64,000 bases of DNA. Source: Whalleya microplaca. Its lineage: Eukaryota > Ascomycota > Sordariomycetes > Xylariales > Xylariaceae. The stretch is from the NCBI GenBank assembly GCA_022497155.1, contig MU385724.1, positions 620,001 to 684,000 on the forward strand, given 5' to 3'. The notes under the pieces were generated by a model. It was given only the letters and a program-made list of their open reading frames with translations, was not told where the DNA came from and did not search any database. Numbering within the stretch: position 1 is the stretch's first letter; every line of letters starts with the position of its first letter. The position numbers were made by a program, and so were the translations under genes. Of this stretch, positions 10,436-19,727 are shown one piece after another.

Positions 10436-11215
10436 AGCCAACTAGCAAAATCTTGGCAACAATGAGATAAGCCAACAGTAACTAGAAGGTCTACTAGCGC
10501 TAATAGGCGAAATAGTTATTTTTACTTTAGTCCACTTGATAGTAAATGTACTTCTCCCGTCGTACATTTATCCTAGGCAATGGATGTACTATCTCTCACT
10601 CCTCCATAGCAACTCAATATGCTGCCGGCCTCACGTCTATTGGAATACAGGGTTAACGAGACTCGAATAGCTTGAGATTCAGCTATTCTAGAGTGGCGGA
10701 TGACCTATTATATATGCACAATGTTCCTATATCCCTTATACTGTACCAGTACTTGACCCTCAATTCAACAACGTCTTCCCCTAAACTCTCTAATCTGCGT
10801 AACCTTTGATTACTCCATGATAGCGTTATTAATAGATTTATGTATTTATTCACTAGTCTCCGCATTATGCTGCTGCTTTTAACCGTCATTACCAATTAAT
10901 TTATATGCTGAAAAGTGACCCCCCCTTATATGATCATAATAGCTTCAAAAAAGAATGTTAAGGGAACTTCTTAAAAAGAAAGTTACCTACTTCATACTAG
11001 AAAAATATATCGTGGGATAAATGTATTCATTATTGAGTAAGTTATAGTAAAGATAGCCATTGCTACAGTGAAAATAGTCATTTCGCTGATGGGAATTGCG
11101 CCCCCATATATCGGGCCAGCGCATGCTGACTAATCATGCATATTAATTTGAATAAGGTCTAATTCATGTTCACATAATTGTCGAATAATCTCATCTTTCT
11201 CCGAAAGCCTCATCT
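10436..11215. other. Intergenic, promoter side of the HET gene
   Basis: AT-rich, no gene or further repeat recognised. The 70-codon frame at 10683-10895 has no features. The last few hundred bases presumably serve as promoter for the HET-domain gene. Confidence 0.45.
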
Positions 11216-13564
11216 ATGGCAACGATGTACAGCAGACAACAGGACAGATGTACCGTCTGCGAATCTAGCCGCATTACCAATCCTCGACTGTGCAAAGATT
11301 GTCAAAGATGGGATTTAGCTGAACATGTTTTCACCTGCGGGAATCAACCTGATATCAGTCTAGATAAGTTTTCTTCTGAAAAGCAGCAGACCCTGATAAT
11401 AGCTGAGGGTGAGGCTTTTGCTGACCGCATTGAGGATCTTGAGTATATTTCAGTAGAAGAATATGCCGGGCGTCAGATGTGCTTGGTATGCCGCCAGGTG
11501 TACCACGGAATATTGAGAAAGAACCTACCGTTTAATGACAATATTGATATTCGTATACGGCCCTTTAGGCCCTTTGCAGTTAGGATACCGATATTTGATC
11601 GTGACCCGAGGGAGGTCCAAAAAAATTCTTATGAGATTGAATGCGTGCTCCCAGTTGTTCTGGAACATCGACAAAAGGGTCTTCTAGGAGCCACAAGTCA
11701 AAAGACAAACTCTGCCTATTCTACCTTTGCCATTGAGCTAAAACTATCTTACAACGAATCTGGGCGTGTCCTATTGGATGTTTCTCCTTGGGACAGATCT
11801 TTCTTTAACCTCGATTCTATTAACCAATGGCTCTCGGACTGTCAGCAAACACATGGTTATGACTGTAACGAGACTGTTGCCCCCATAGACTTACCCGCTG
11901 CTTTCAGGGTTATCGATACATATGATCGGTGCGTCACGATACCCCCAACCGACCACTATGACTTCATCACTCTGAGTTACGTATGGGCTTCAGCATGCAG
12001 CGGCAAGGATACTCAGCTTAAGCTAGAAAATCTTGACCAGCTGTCCCGTCCCGGATCACTAAGTTCACAGGAGATTCCACACCTAATTGACGATGCTATC
12101 GTATTATGCGCGAGATTAGGGCAGCGCTATCTATGGGTTGACAGATTGTGCATTGTCCAGGAAGATGCGATCTCGAAGCACGCGCAGATACAGGCCATGG
12201 ACGCCATTTACCACCTGGCACTATTCTCCATAATCGCATTGACGAACGGCAAAGACTCCATCGGGCTACCGGGATCCCCCAACCGTCCCCGGTCCGCGGC
12301 CGATCTGCACCACGAATGGCATTTTGGTCGAGAAGGCAGAGCATTCTGCGCGTTTCCGAGTCTGGGACTCGTTGAGGACTCGGAGTGGAATACACGCGGA
12401 TGGACGTTCCAGGAACGGCTGCTGTCCGGTAGACATCTCTTCGTTTCCTCGCAGCAGATTCTGATGTGCTGTGGGAAGCTTTCCTTGAACGGTAACGTCC
12501 CATTAACCTCCGAGGAGATATCGTTAGGCGTAGATCAAGGAAGTCGGCAAGATCTTGAGAGAGGTGTACGGCAGATACGGTTCTATCGGAAGTATAGAGT
12601 CATCGTCGATGATTACAGCAGGAAGAGACTTTCCTTTGGCAGCGATATTCTCAATGCCTTCACGGGCATCACTCAAATTGTGGGATTTATCCTGGAGACT
12701 GACTTCATCTTTGGCTTGCCAGAGAGGTTCTTCCTCGAATCTCTCTTATGGGGTCCTGTCGGTGCATTAAAGCGAAGGGACGACACCCCCCATATACCAT
12801 CTTGGAGTTGGGCTGCCTGGAACGTCGAGGTAGATTATCGACCAGTTCAGACCTTTGATGCGACTGGGCAGAATGTCGGAAATTTAGTTGCTTTCTACAT
12901 TGTTGATAAGGATCATAGCCTCCGGCGTGTGACCTCCTGCTACCACTGGTTTTGGGAATCCTTCGATGAGCCCCCGTCAGAAAGACCCCCTGGCCCTCGA
13001 TTGACCATGCGGCAGTGGAAGGAAGCCATGGCCATTGCATGGTCAAACCGGCCCGGCAGCCTGGAAGTATGGGAACAGTGCCCACACAATCCCTCTGAGA
13101 CACTGCAACACCTCGAGATACTCGCAAACGTAAAGCAATCTGCTAGGAACTCGCCGGGTTCCCTGGTATTTAACACAACGAAGGCGAGCCTATTACTCAA
13201 AGAGCCTCCCTCTGGGGGGACACATAGGATTCCATGGAAAAATGCAGGTACCAGCCGGGAATTTCTATCAATTTGCGATAAGCTTTCTAATCCGACTGGT
13301 ATGACTATGTGGATGGATAAAAACTGGAGGGAACAGAACATCTCATTAGAAGATACACACGAGTTCATCGTCCTCGGCGCCGGAGTCCAAAAGTATGCAA
13401 ATGTTGACGTTTGGCCCTACGGCTCCACAGATTGTCCGTGGGGTTTATACGTGATGTTGGTCGAGAGGCATGGCCTCGTATGCAGACGCGTGGCGATTGG
13501 TGCTGTTGTAGCAAATGCTTGGGCTCTTGTTGATCCGCAGTGGGAGACTATCATCTTGGCTTGA
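11216..13564 (+). CDS. HET-domain (heterokaryon incompatibility) protein with N-terminal Cys pairs
   Basis: Intronless, 782 aa. The three HET blocks are clear: FITLSYVWAS at about 251; the DDAIVLCARLGQRYLWVDRL block with CIVQED at about 290-315; and NTRGWTFQERLLSGRHLF at about 391-408. HET proteins take part in self/non-self recognition on hyphal fusion and can trigger cell death; most are single-domain. Here the first 100 residues hold paired cysteines: CTVC at 12-15, CKDC at 26-29, and CLVC near 90. This resembles a zinc-binding head, a less usual arrangement. The C-terminal 350 residues have no domain I know. The start is set by the first ATG of the frame, ahead of the Cys pairs. Its position 800 bp from a transposable element fits the usual accessory location of HET genes. 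Confidence 0.9.
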   Translation: MATMYSRQQDRCTVCESSRITNPRLCKDCQRWDLAEHVFTCGNQPDISLDKFSSEKQQTLIIAEGEAFADRIEDLEYISVEEYAGRQMCLVCRQVYHGILRKNLPFNDNIDIRIRPFRPFAVRIPIFDRDPREVQKNSYEIECVLPVVLEHRQKGLLGATSQKTNSAYSTFAIELKLSYNESGRVLLDVSPWDRSFFNLDSINQWLSDCQQTHGYDCNETVAPIDLPAAFRVIDTYDRCVTIPPTDHYDFITLSYVWASACSGKDTQLKLENLDQLSRPGSLSSQEIPHLIDDAIVLCARLGQRYLWVDRLCIVQEDAISKHAQIQAMDAIYHLALFSIIALTNGKDSIGLPGSPNRPRSAADLHHEWHFGREGRAFCAFPSLGLVEDSEWNTRGWTFQERLLSGRHLFVSSQQILMCCGKLSLNGNVPLTSEEISLGVDQGSRQDLERGVRQIRFYRKYRVIVDDYSRKRLSFGSDILNAFTGITQIVGFILETDFIFGLPERFFLESLLWGPVGALKRRDDTPHIPSWSWAAWNVEVDYRPVQTFDATGQNVGNLVAFYIVDKDHSLRRVTSCYHWFWESFDEPPSERPPGPRLTMRQWKEAMAIAWSNRPGSLEVWEQCPHNPSETLQHLEILANVKQSARNSPGSLVFNTTKASLLLKEPPSGGTHRIPWKNAGTSREFLSICDKLSNPTGMTMWMDKNWREQNISLEDTHEFIVLGAGVQKYANVDVWPYGSTDCPWGLYVMLVERHGLVCRRVAIGAVVANAWALVDPQWETIILA

Positions 13565-14306
13565 AGTAGGATACTTGGCCAAGGGATATGACTACTTTAC
13601 CAATAGTCCAGTCCTAATTTTTGTACATGCTTCTTTCAGAATCAGTGTGGACGGTACTACAGAGCCTGTCGCTTAGTTAGACATTGTATTGCGTCGGAAC
13701 CTCGACCCTCATGCTGACGATTTGAATATAAATATCAGCGGAGGAACGGTGAAGAGCCTTCATTCAGCACTGTCACTGTCAATGTCACCGTCACTGTCAC
13801 TATGAAAGCTATATTCGATGGATAACGAGGCCAGGCTCTGGCAGCCTTAGACGGTTGGTTTTAAGGCAAATAGACACTTGGAGGACCTCGCACAGATATA
13901 GGGGCTAGCTCGAACGAAATGTCCCGAAAGAGACACGAGACAAAACATATTCAGAGTAGCTGCTAACTGCTGCTATTGTTTGCAACACGTTTCTAAAGGC
14001 TACATACTCCATACATACATCTTCTCAGCAAGGCCTTATTTGAGAAGCACAGCTAACTAACACCAATGCAAATGCTGATGATTATCTACATCTTCCTTGA
14101 TGCTATTCCTATCACAGGAGCATTCCGAAGAGGCTATCATTGCAGAAATCCAGGCTACCTCGGGCTGTTTTCCGGCGAAGAGGCTTTCGTGCACTGCACT
14201 ACTAGACCTTCATCCGTCATACAAACATCGGATGAGTATCATGTCGTCAAGCATCCACTACTTCCCAATCGTCGCGAGTCCAATACCGTGTTACTTCAAT
14301 GCTTCA
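13565..14306. other. Intergenic 3' flanks of two convergent genes
   Basis: Contains an imperfect CACTGTCA-type tandem run at about 13766-13800 preceded by a TATAAATA-like sequence at 13729. It looks like a promoter, but the ATG that follows (13802) opens only seven codons. Open frames at 14066-14306 are shadows of the neighbouring gene. Confidence 0.4.
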
Positions 14307-15506
14307 TCACCGTCCCCCGGCCCCCCCTCCCCCACTCTCCCGCGACCCCCTTGGCTCTCTTCTCTCAACCTCAGCCGGCAGCTCAACCGGCTCATTTTCA
14401 TTACCACCGGCCACCACCGTACTCCCCTGGAGCTCTCCCCGCCGCTCGACCCCATCCAGCATGTGCACGGGTCCGCGCGTCTGCGTGTCCTCCAGCTCCG
14501 CCTCCCACGCGCCGACGCCCTGGTACTCCTGAGAGACCCCACGCGCCTGCTTCCAGGGGGGACGGAGCCAACTGCTCAGCCTGCTCGATCGCTTGCTTGC
14601 GTTCTCGGGGGCTAGATGGTTACGATCGGGTTTCCGTTTCCGCCGACGTGCGCACGCGAGGCAGCCGAGCGTGAGTTGCAGGATTAGGAAGGCGACTACG
14701 CCTATGCAGATCCCGGCGATTGCGCCTGCGGATAACCGGGCTGGGGTTGGTGAGTCCTGTGCGCTGTTGGGGCTTGTGGGGAGCGCGGGGGAGGTGCTGA
14801 TGCCGGATGGGGAGGCGGGAGTCGATGATGCGGTCGTTGTTGTTAAGGGCGGAAGGCCCATGACGGCCCTGAAGGATTCCGCGGTGGGCTCTGAGAACTG
14901 GGTGAGGTCGTCCTCGTTCCATATGATGAGAAGCGGATCTTCTATGATCACGGCGGCGGTCCAGAGCGTCGTCATCGAGGACGTGTAGTCTCCGGTGTGG
15001 CCGGTGTCGTCTCTGACCGTGGCCACTATGGGCGGTATCAGGCCGGAGAAGCAAGCCTCGTACGCATTGAAGTGTTCGCGGTAGGACATCTTGTAGCCCC
15101 TGTTATTGTTATAGTGGGTTAGTAAGCAAGTCGCGTCCTCACTCAGGGGGGCCACGATGCTGATGCATCAGACTTACGAAGTGCAGCAGTAGCCGTAATA
15201 TATCGGCACCGTCGATCCAGAGTTTATCTGTACCGTCACGTCCAGTTGTGCGAAATCTTGGCTCTCTGGACATATTCCCGGCCTGAATTGCGTCTGTTGC
15301 CCTCCAGCGGGCAGGCAGTCGGACCCATACGCATGGTTGTAGAGTGTGTTCTTCCAGACTGTGCCTGCGGTCTGGGCATCGTACACAAGACTCGCCTTGC
15401 ATCTGTCCGGAGGGGTGAAGACAGTGAGAAGAGGTGGACCGCCTGCATCAACTTCAGAATCCGTTACCGTTATCGTGGCGCCGGCGGGTATTGTGATACT
15501 TGTCAT
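14307..15506 (-). CDS. Single-pass membrane protein with Ser/Thr-rich stalk (about 387 aa)
   Basis: Two segments on the minus strand, 15506-15178 and 15141-14307. The ectodomain-like first half has Cys residues and the motif FRPGICPES. A second Cys-containing part and a Ser/Thr/Pro-rich stalk (TTTTASSTPASPSG) follow. Then comes one transmembrane helix, AGAIAGICIGVVAFLILQL, and a basic stop-transfer stretch CARRRKRK with a roughly 110-residue cytoplasmic tail. This layout is common in fungal orphan cell-surface proteins. No classical signal peptide is visible at MTSITIPAG, so a further upstream exon may be missing. The frame is broken by stops between the segments. The strong donor GTAAGT needs an unusually short intron (36 nt to CTGAG) to keep frame, so the junction is uncertain. 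Confidence 0.6.
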
Positions 15507-17688
15507 TGTATCTGAATTCCGATGTGACCTTTTTGAGGGACGCCCATTTACTTAAAAGAGATCGAGAGAGTGGGTTTCCTCCCTTTGTATCGCTCACCAA
15601 CTCACTACAAGTCCAGTGTTTTTCTAGTTCGAGAGTGACATTGCATGATCCGGGGCGACGGTTCCCTCTGCGACCTGGACCACTTGCGCGGAGAGCTGTT
15701 GGTGTTCAACTCAACGCACTTAGCATCTGATAGGTGTAAAAATACCAATGTAAGTGAGCTAAGTAAAGGGCATGTGTGGGATTGGATGCTTAAACCCGTC
15801 GCTCTGGGTCGGCCCGTTGCACCATCTTGGAAATCATCTAGTTGGCTTCGCCCTTGCATCTAGCCTCAAATTGCCTGTTACATATGCTCTCCGCCCTTCC
15901 CGTCAATAAGTCCTAGGGAACTTGCAGGCAACGTTCGGACGGTTGGAAGCTGTTGATGTTACACCAGAACACCAGTAATATCCATGGATACGGGGTACTT
16001 CTACCGGCGTATCATGAACTCCGTAGTTGAAGGTATGATGAATCAAATATAGTAATTATATTGAGATATAAGGTACCTACTGAGCTGAATTCAGAATATT
16101 AATTGGTCTCTTCGAAAGAAAGATATTTACTATGTACTACGAGAATACAGTTCACAATAAACGAAGAGGACTTCAAGATACAGGCAGGATTAAGTGGTGA
16201 GATAGCTGTAAGTTGGTCAATTAGCATAGGCAGTCCATATCTTTACTTACAAAATATTTATATCGTCACACGACACAATATAAAACCAAAATCAGGCAGC
16301 GGGACTAGCTACAGATAGACACAGATTAGACAACCTACCTAGAGGTCTAAAGGTGGATTCGATGTCATGAATGGGAATACATGAAGTTTTGACAATATAA
16401 ACGAACAGAGAGCCATTGTCTCAGATTTCCATCACTAGAAGAAAGACGTGCAACAACAGGCTGATGAGATTGATATTCGGATGCTTGGACTCTGGGACAG
16501 TCATGTGTATTAACCAACCACTCCACCAGGGAATACACGTTAGGAACCGATTATGTCGTCAAAGGTCCCTACACTTATAAATTCAAAGCCATGTTATCTT
16601 TCAGTATTAATAATCTGTGCATACCTACGGTACCTTATGGTGACCCCTCTGCAGATTTGGTCCTGTGTACCTAAGGTAGGAGGTACCTAGGTACAAGGGC
16701 CGCGGCAGAAAACTTATATATCATAATAATGCCGTGCTTTCCCAACCGAACCTGCCTCCCTATACAGTAGCAGCACTGGTCAATGGGTTGATCTGTCGGC
16801 CAGATAAAACGCCCAAATGGGGTTTTTCGTAGTGTGCTGGGTTCAAGTCTCAGGATGGGTTCTGACTCTCCACCGCTGCAAGCGCTTGACATCCAGTAAC
16901 CGAGCTTTTTTGCCATTTTATTTTCCAAAAAATCCCAGTTTCTTTTTGATTTAATTTTTTAGTGAAAAAAAGCTACCATACCACCTGGAACTTGTCATGC
17001 CTGCGATCGCCATCGCCGGTAACATACATAGTCCGCTAGATCATACTTCGTCCAGGCTGGCTTCCCTACATGAACAACACAGGGTCTCGACATCTTGAAC
17101 CGACAGAAAAGGCGAAATATTCTTCACAGATATATAAATCCAAGGGTATATAAACATATGATGCTATCATGAGGTCACAAAGGTAGCCCCATTAACTACC
17201 ACTCATCTATGAACAGATAGACCCTGGATGTTAGGAACTCCTCTCATATAAGTACCCATGGAGCCTATCTACAAGATCGGAACGAAGAGACCATTTTCGA
17301 TGTAAAACCTCAATGGTATTTCAAAGCTCCCCAAGTCCCAGACAAACCAACTCCAAGGCGACCGGCATATAGCAAGTCCAACTGCCCTGCCCCATAGTTG
17401 CCAGTCATCTAAGGCTAAGTGCAAATGCAACACCTTGGTTCGCTCGAATAGACTACAGCTAACGATATGTCGAGTCTAGAGAATTGCTAAATATGCTTAT
17501 TTGTACATAGTCCTCTAGTCTAGATACCTGCGACGAATAGCGAGAAAATCGGAGCTACAAACATAGCGATTCCGTGTCTCTCGATCTCTACGAATAAGTA
17601 TATGGGAAAGAGTGCTTGGATATCATGGTTAGAATACTGGTTCAAATACTCGCTGGATGTTCGTCGTTGTGAAGTCTCCATCAGCAGG
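15507..17688. other. Intergenic, 2.2 kb without a recognisable gene
   Basis: Short frames only. At 16837-16853 there is an isolated tRNA-like T-arm (stem CTGGG/CTCAG around TTCAAGT), preceded at 16778-16793 by a D-arm-like hairpin. No acceptor stem pairs, so no tRNA gene is called. Repeated GGTACCT-like hexamers occur at about 16620-16700. Confidence 0.45.
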
Positions 17689-19167
17689 TCAACTTATCGC
17701 GTCGCCGCCGGGCGCTTTCGCCTCCTCAAGCGGCGGGGCGGACCATCTCTGTTCGCCCAATGAATTCTTCCGCAGACCCTCTTCGGCGTTTTCTCCATCG
17801 ACTTGGACAGCATCGCCAGGTTCCCGAGCATCAGGCTCATCATGTTCTTCGGCATTTGGGGAAACCGCCGCTCCTTCGTCACCTTGCGTAGCGACTTGGT
17901 CGTTGTCTTCTTTCTCCAACGGTGAAGCAGCAGCCTCCTCAGCATCCTCCAGCTTTATGCGATCCGCCTCGGGCGTGTTCTCGTTTTCCTTCAGCGTCCC
18001 GCCTTTCCTGGTCGGAATTACTTTCATGAACGCGGTGCCCCAATGGCCCGACTCCAGCCACCGGAGCATGATCTCCATGACGTGGTTCGTGGCGAGAACG
18101 TGTCGGCTCTGCATGAGCATGAACTCCCCGATCGGCAGTTTAGCGGTTCTGACGTTCCTCTGTCGCGCTACCCGGTAGCACAGTCCCTTCTCGCGGTTCT
18201 TGTCGATGATGCCACCGATGACGTAGCAGGTGTTCGGCTCGAGGCGGTCGAGGGTGTAGGGCGAATCGGCCGTCAGGTACACGATCGACTTATCCACGTC
18301 CTCGGCCTCGGGCTCCGGGACCGGCGCGTTCTTCTTTTTCTTCTTGGCGCTGGGCTCCGGTTCGGACAGGGAGATGCAATCACCCTCACCACCGCTGTTC
18401 ACAAGCGGGTCGACCAATGTACCCCCCTGGGGCCCCTTCATCAGGTCTTGCGCCTCCCGAGAAGCTTCGACGAAGTCGCCCTCGACGAAATGCACGTCCT
18501 TCCACTGCCGGTGCTGGTTCCGCAGCACGGTCTCGTAGCGCTCGCGCATGCGCCCCCCGAAGGAGCTGACGAACATGTGCACGGGGCGCGCGGCGCCGCG
18601 GTTGTCGGAGTAGCAGCGCGTCACCTGGCTCGCCAGCGACACCCACTCCTTCTCCATCATGTACTGCTCGAACTGGCAGTCGAGGATGACGGCGACGGGG
18701 ACCTTGGTGGTACCGGCACCGCCGCTTTTCTGCTGTTGTTGCTGTCGTCTGGAATTGGAGGGAGGCTCGGCGAAGACGGGCTCCCGACCCTCGGCAGCGG
18801 CCAAAGCGATCTCAGCTTCCTTCTCCAGACGACGCCGCTCCGAGCGCGAGTGGCGCTTCTCTTTGCGCTGGGCTCGCTTGTCTTTCTTGCTCTCTTCCCA
18901 TAGTTTCCGACGCTTCAGCTTGCGCTGCTGGTTTTTGGACAGCTTGGGGGTTTCCGTGTTGGTATCCGCGTCTTGGGCGCTGTGGTCGTCGTCATGGTCG
19001 TTTTCTATGTCGTCTTCGGCAGATCGCTTCACGCCTCCTCCCTCATTGGCTTTGGCTTTCTCGACAGCAAGAGGTTCCGATGCTTTATCTGGATCATCTT
19101 GCGTTTGAGGTTCGACTTGTTGGGCACTAGCCGTCGTGACTATATCGTTCTCTTCTGTGGACTCCAT
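17689..19167 (-). CDS. TRM10: tRNA (guanine-N1)-methyltransferase, TRM10 family
   Basis: Intronless, 492 aa. TRM10 methylates N1 of G9 (or A9) in tRNA with S-adenosylmethionine and acts as a monomeric SPOUT-class enzyme. The N-terminal 150 residues are charged and basic (NQQRKLKRRKLWEESKKDKR), typical of the tRNA-binding lead-in. The SPOUT domain begins at VAVILDCQFEQYM (about 157) and includes the block VYLTADSPYTLDRLEPN. The cofactor-loop block CYVIGGIIDKNREKGLC follows, then the conserved ARQRNVRTAKLPIG. The domain ends near HWGTAFMKVIPTRKG. The protein is longer than yeast TRM10 (293 aa) because of an acidic low-complexity tail of about 110 residues and an insert between the methyltransferase blocks. 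It is transcribed divergently from MSH2, with 560 bp between the start codons. Confidence 0.93.
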   Translation of the reverse strand: MESTEENDIVTTASAQQVEPQTQDDPDKASEPLAVEKAKANEGGGVKRSAEDDIENDHDDDHSAQDADTNTETPKLSKNQQRKLKRRKLWEESKKDKRAQRKEKRHSRSERRRLEKEAEIALAAAEGREPVFAEPPSNSRRQQQQQKSGGAGTTKVPVAVILDCQFEQYMMEKEWVSLASQVTRCYSDNRGAARPVHMFVSSFGGRMRERYETVLRNQHRQWKDVHFVEGDFVEASREAQDLMKGPQGGTLVDPLVNSGGEGDCISLSEPEPSAKKKKKNAPVPEPEAEDVDKSIVYLTADSPYTLDRLEPNTCYVIGGIIDKNREKGLCYRVARQRNVRTAKLPIGEFMLMQSRHVLATNHVMEIMLRWLESGHWGTAFMKVIPTRKGGTLKENENTPEADRIKLEDAEEAAASPLEKEDNDQVATQGDEGAAVSPNAEEHDEPDAREPGDAVQVDGENAEEGLRKNSLGEQRWSAPPLEEAKAPGGDAIS

Positions 19168-19216
19168 AGCCGGCTACCTTATATGCATAATCGAAGCGAA
19201 TTTGTAGAGAGGTGGT

Positions 19217-19260
19217 TGTGTAAGAGGATGTGTAAGAGGATGTGTAAGAGGATGTGTAAT
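19217..19260 (+). repeat. 12-bp tandem repeat, 3.6 copies
   Basis: Unit TGTGTAAGAGGA repeated three times without error and then partly, beginning 50 bp upstream of the TRM10 start codon. It probably lies in the 5' leader or core promoter of that gene. Confidence 0.85.
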
Positions 19261-19323
19261 AGGGAGTTCGTACTCGGTACGTATGCGAATTAGCGATCGA
19301 GGATTTTTATCTAGCGATAGTGG

Positions 19324-19363
19324 GGTTATCGGGCGGTTATCGGGCGGTTATCGGGCGGTTATC
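19324..19363 (+). repeat. 11-bp tandem repeat, 3.6 copies
   Basis: Unit GGTTATCGGGC repeated three times without error and then partly, midway between the two divergent genes. It could act as a clustered protein-binding site or be a neutral minisatellite. Confidence 0.85.
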
Positions 19364-19727
19364 GATTACCGACCTCAGCTCTCAGCCCCTAACAAGATCC
19401 CTGCAGCCTTGAATGGAAGCCCCGCGGCAGCTGGCAGCTGCGCGGGAAAATGGCTTGGCAGCTGCTAGGGGATGTTCTGGGGCGTGTTCTGGGCGGCCCA
19501 AGCGCTCGGGTTTCATAGCGCGTCCCGTCGCGTCTCCAGCTTAATTGAATTTCTTAGAACGCGTTCGCCCGGTACATTCGCCCGGTAAAAGCAGGAAAAG
19601 TACATACACCATAGTGACTGTATAGCAAGCCTTCTAGAAACATTGTCTTTCGAAGAATGTGAAAGGGGCCTAGACAACGGTTTGACCTGCATCATAAACT
19701 GAGTTCCTATACACACAATCTCTCAAA

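Larger units (their letters stand above)
19168..19727. promoter_or_regulatory. Shared TRM10/MSH2 divergent promoter region
   Basis: The start codons of the two divergent genes are 560 bp apart, so both promoters must lie here. The region contains two unrelated tandem repeats, listed separately, and an otherwise ordinary GC-rich stretch. No TATA box stands out. Confidence 0.6.

Noticed and set aside
16778..16853. tRNA gene
   Set aside because: The T-arm is good, but the D and anticodon stems would share bases and no acceptor stem pairs.
18043..18903. 286-codon plus-strand frame over TRM10
   Set aside because: Antisense to TRM10, with Arg/Leu/Val/His-rich shadow composition.
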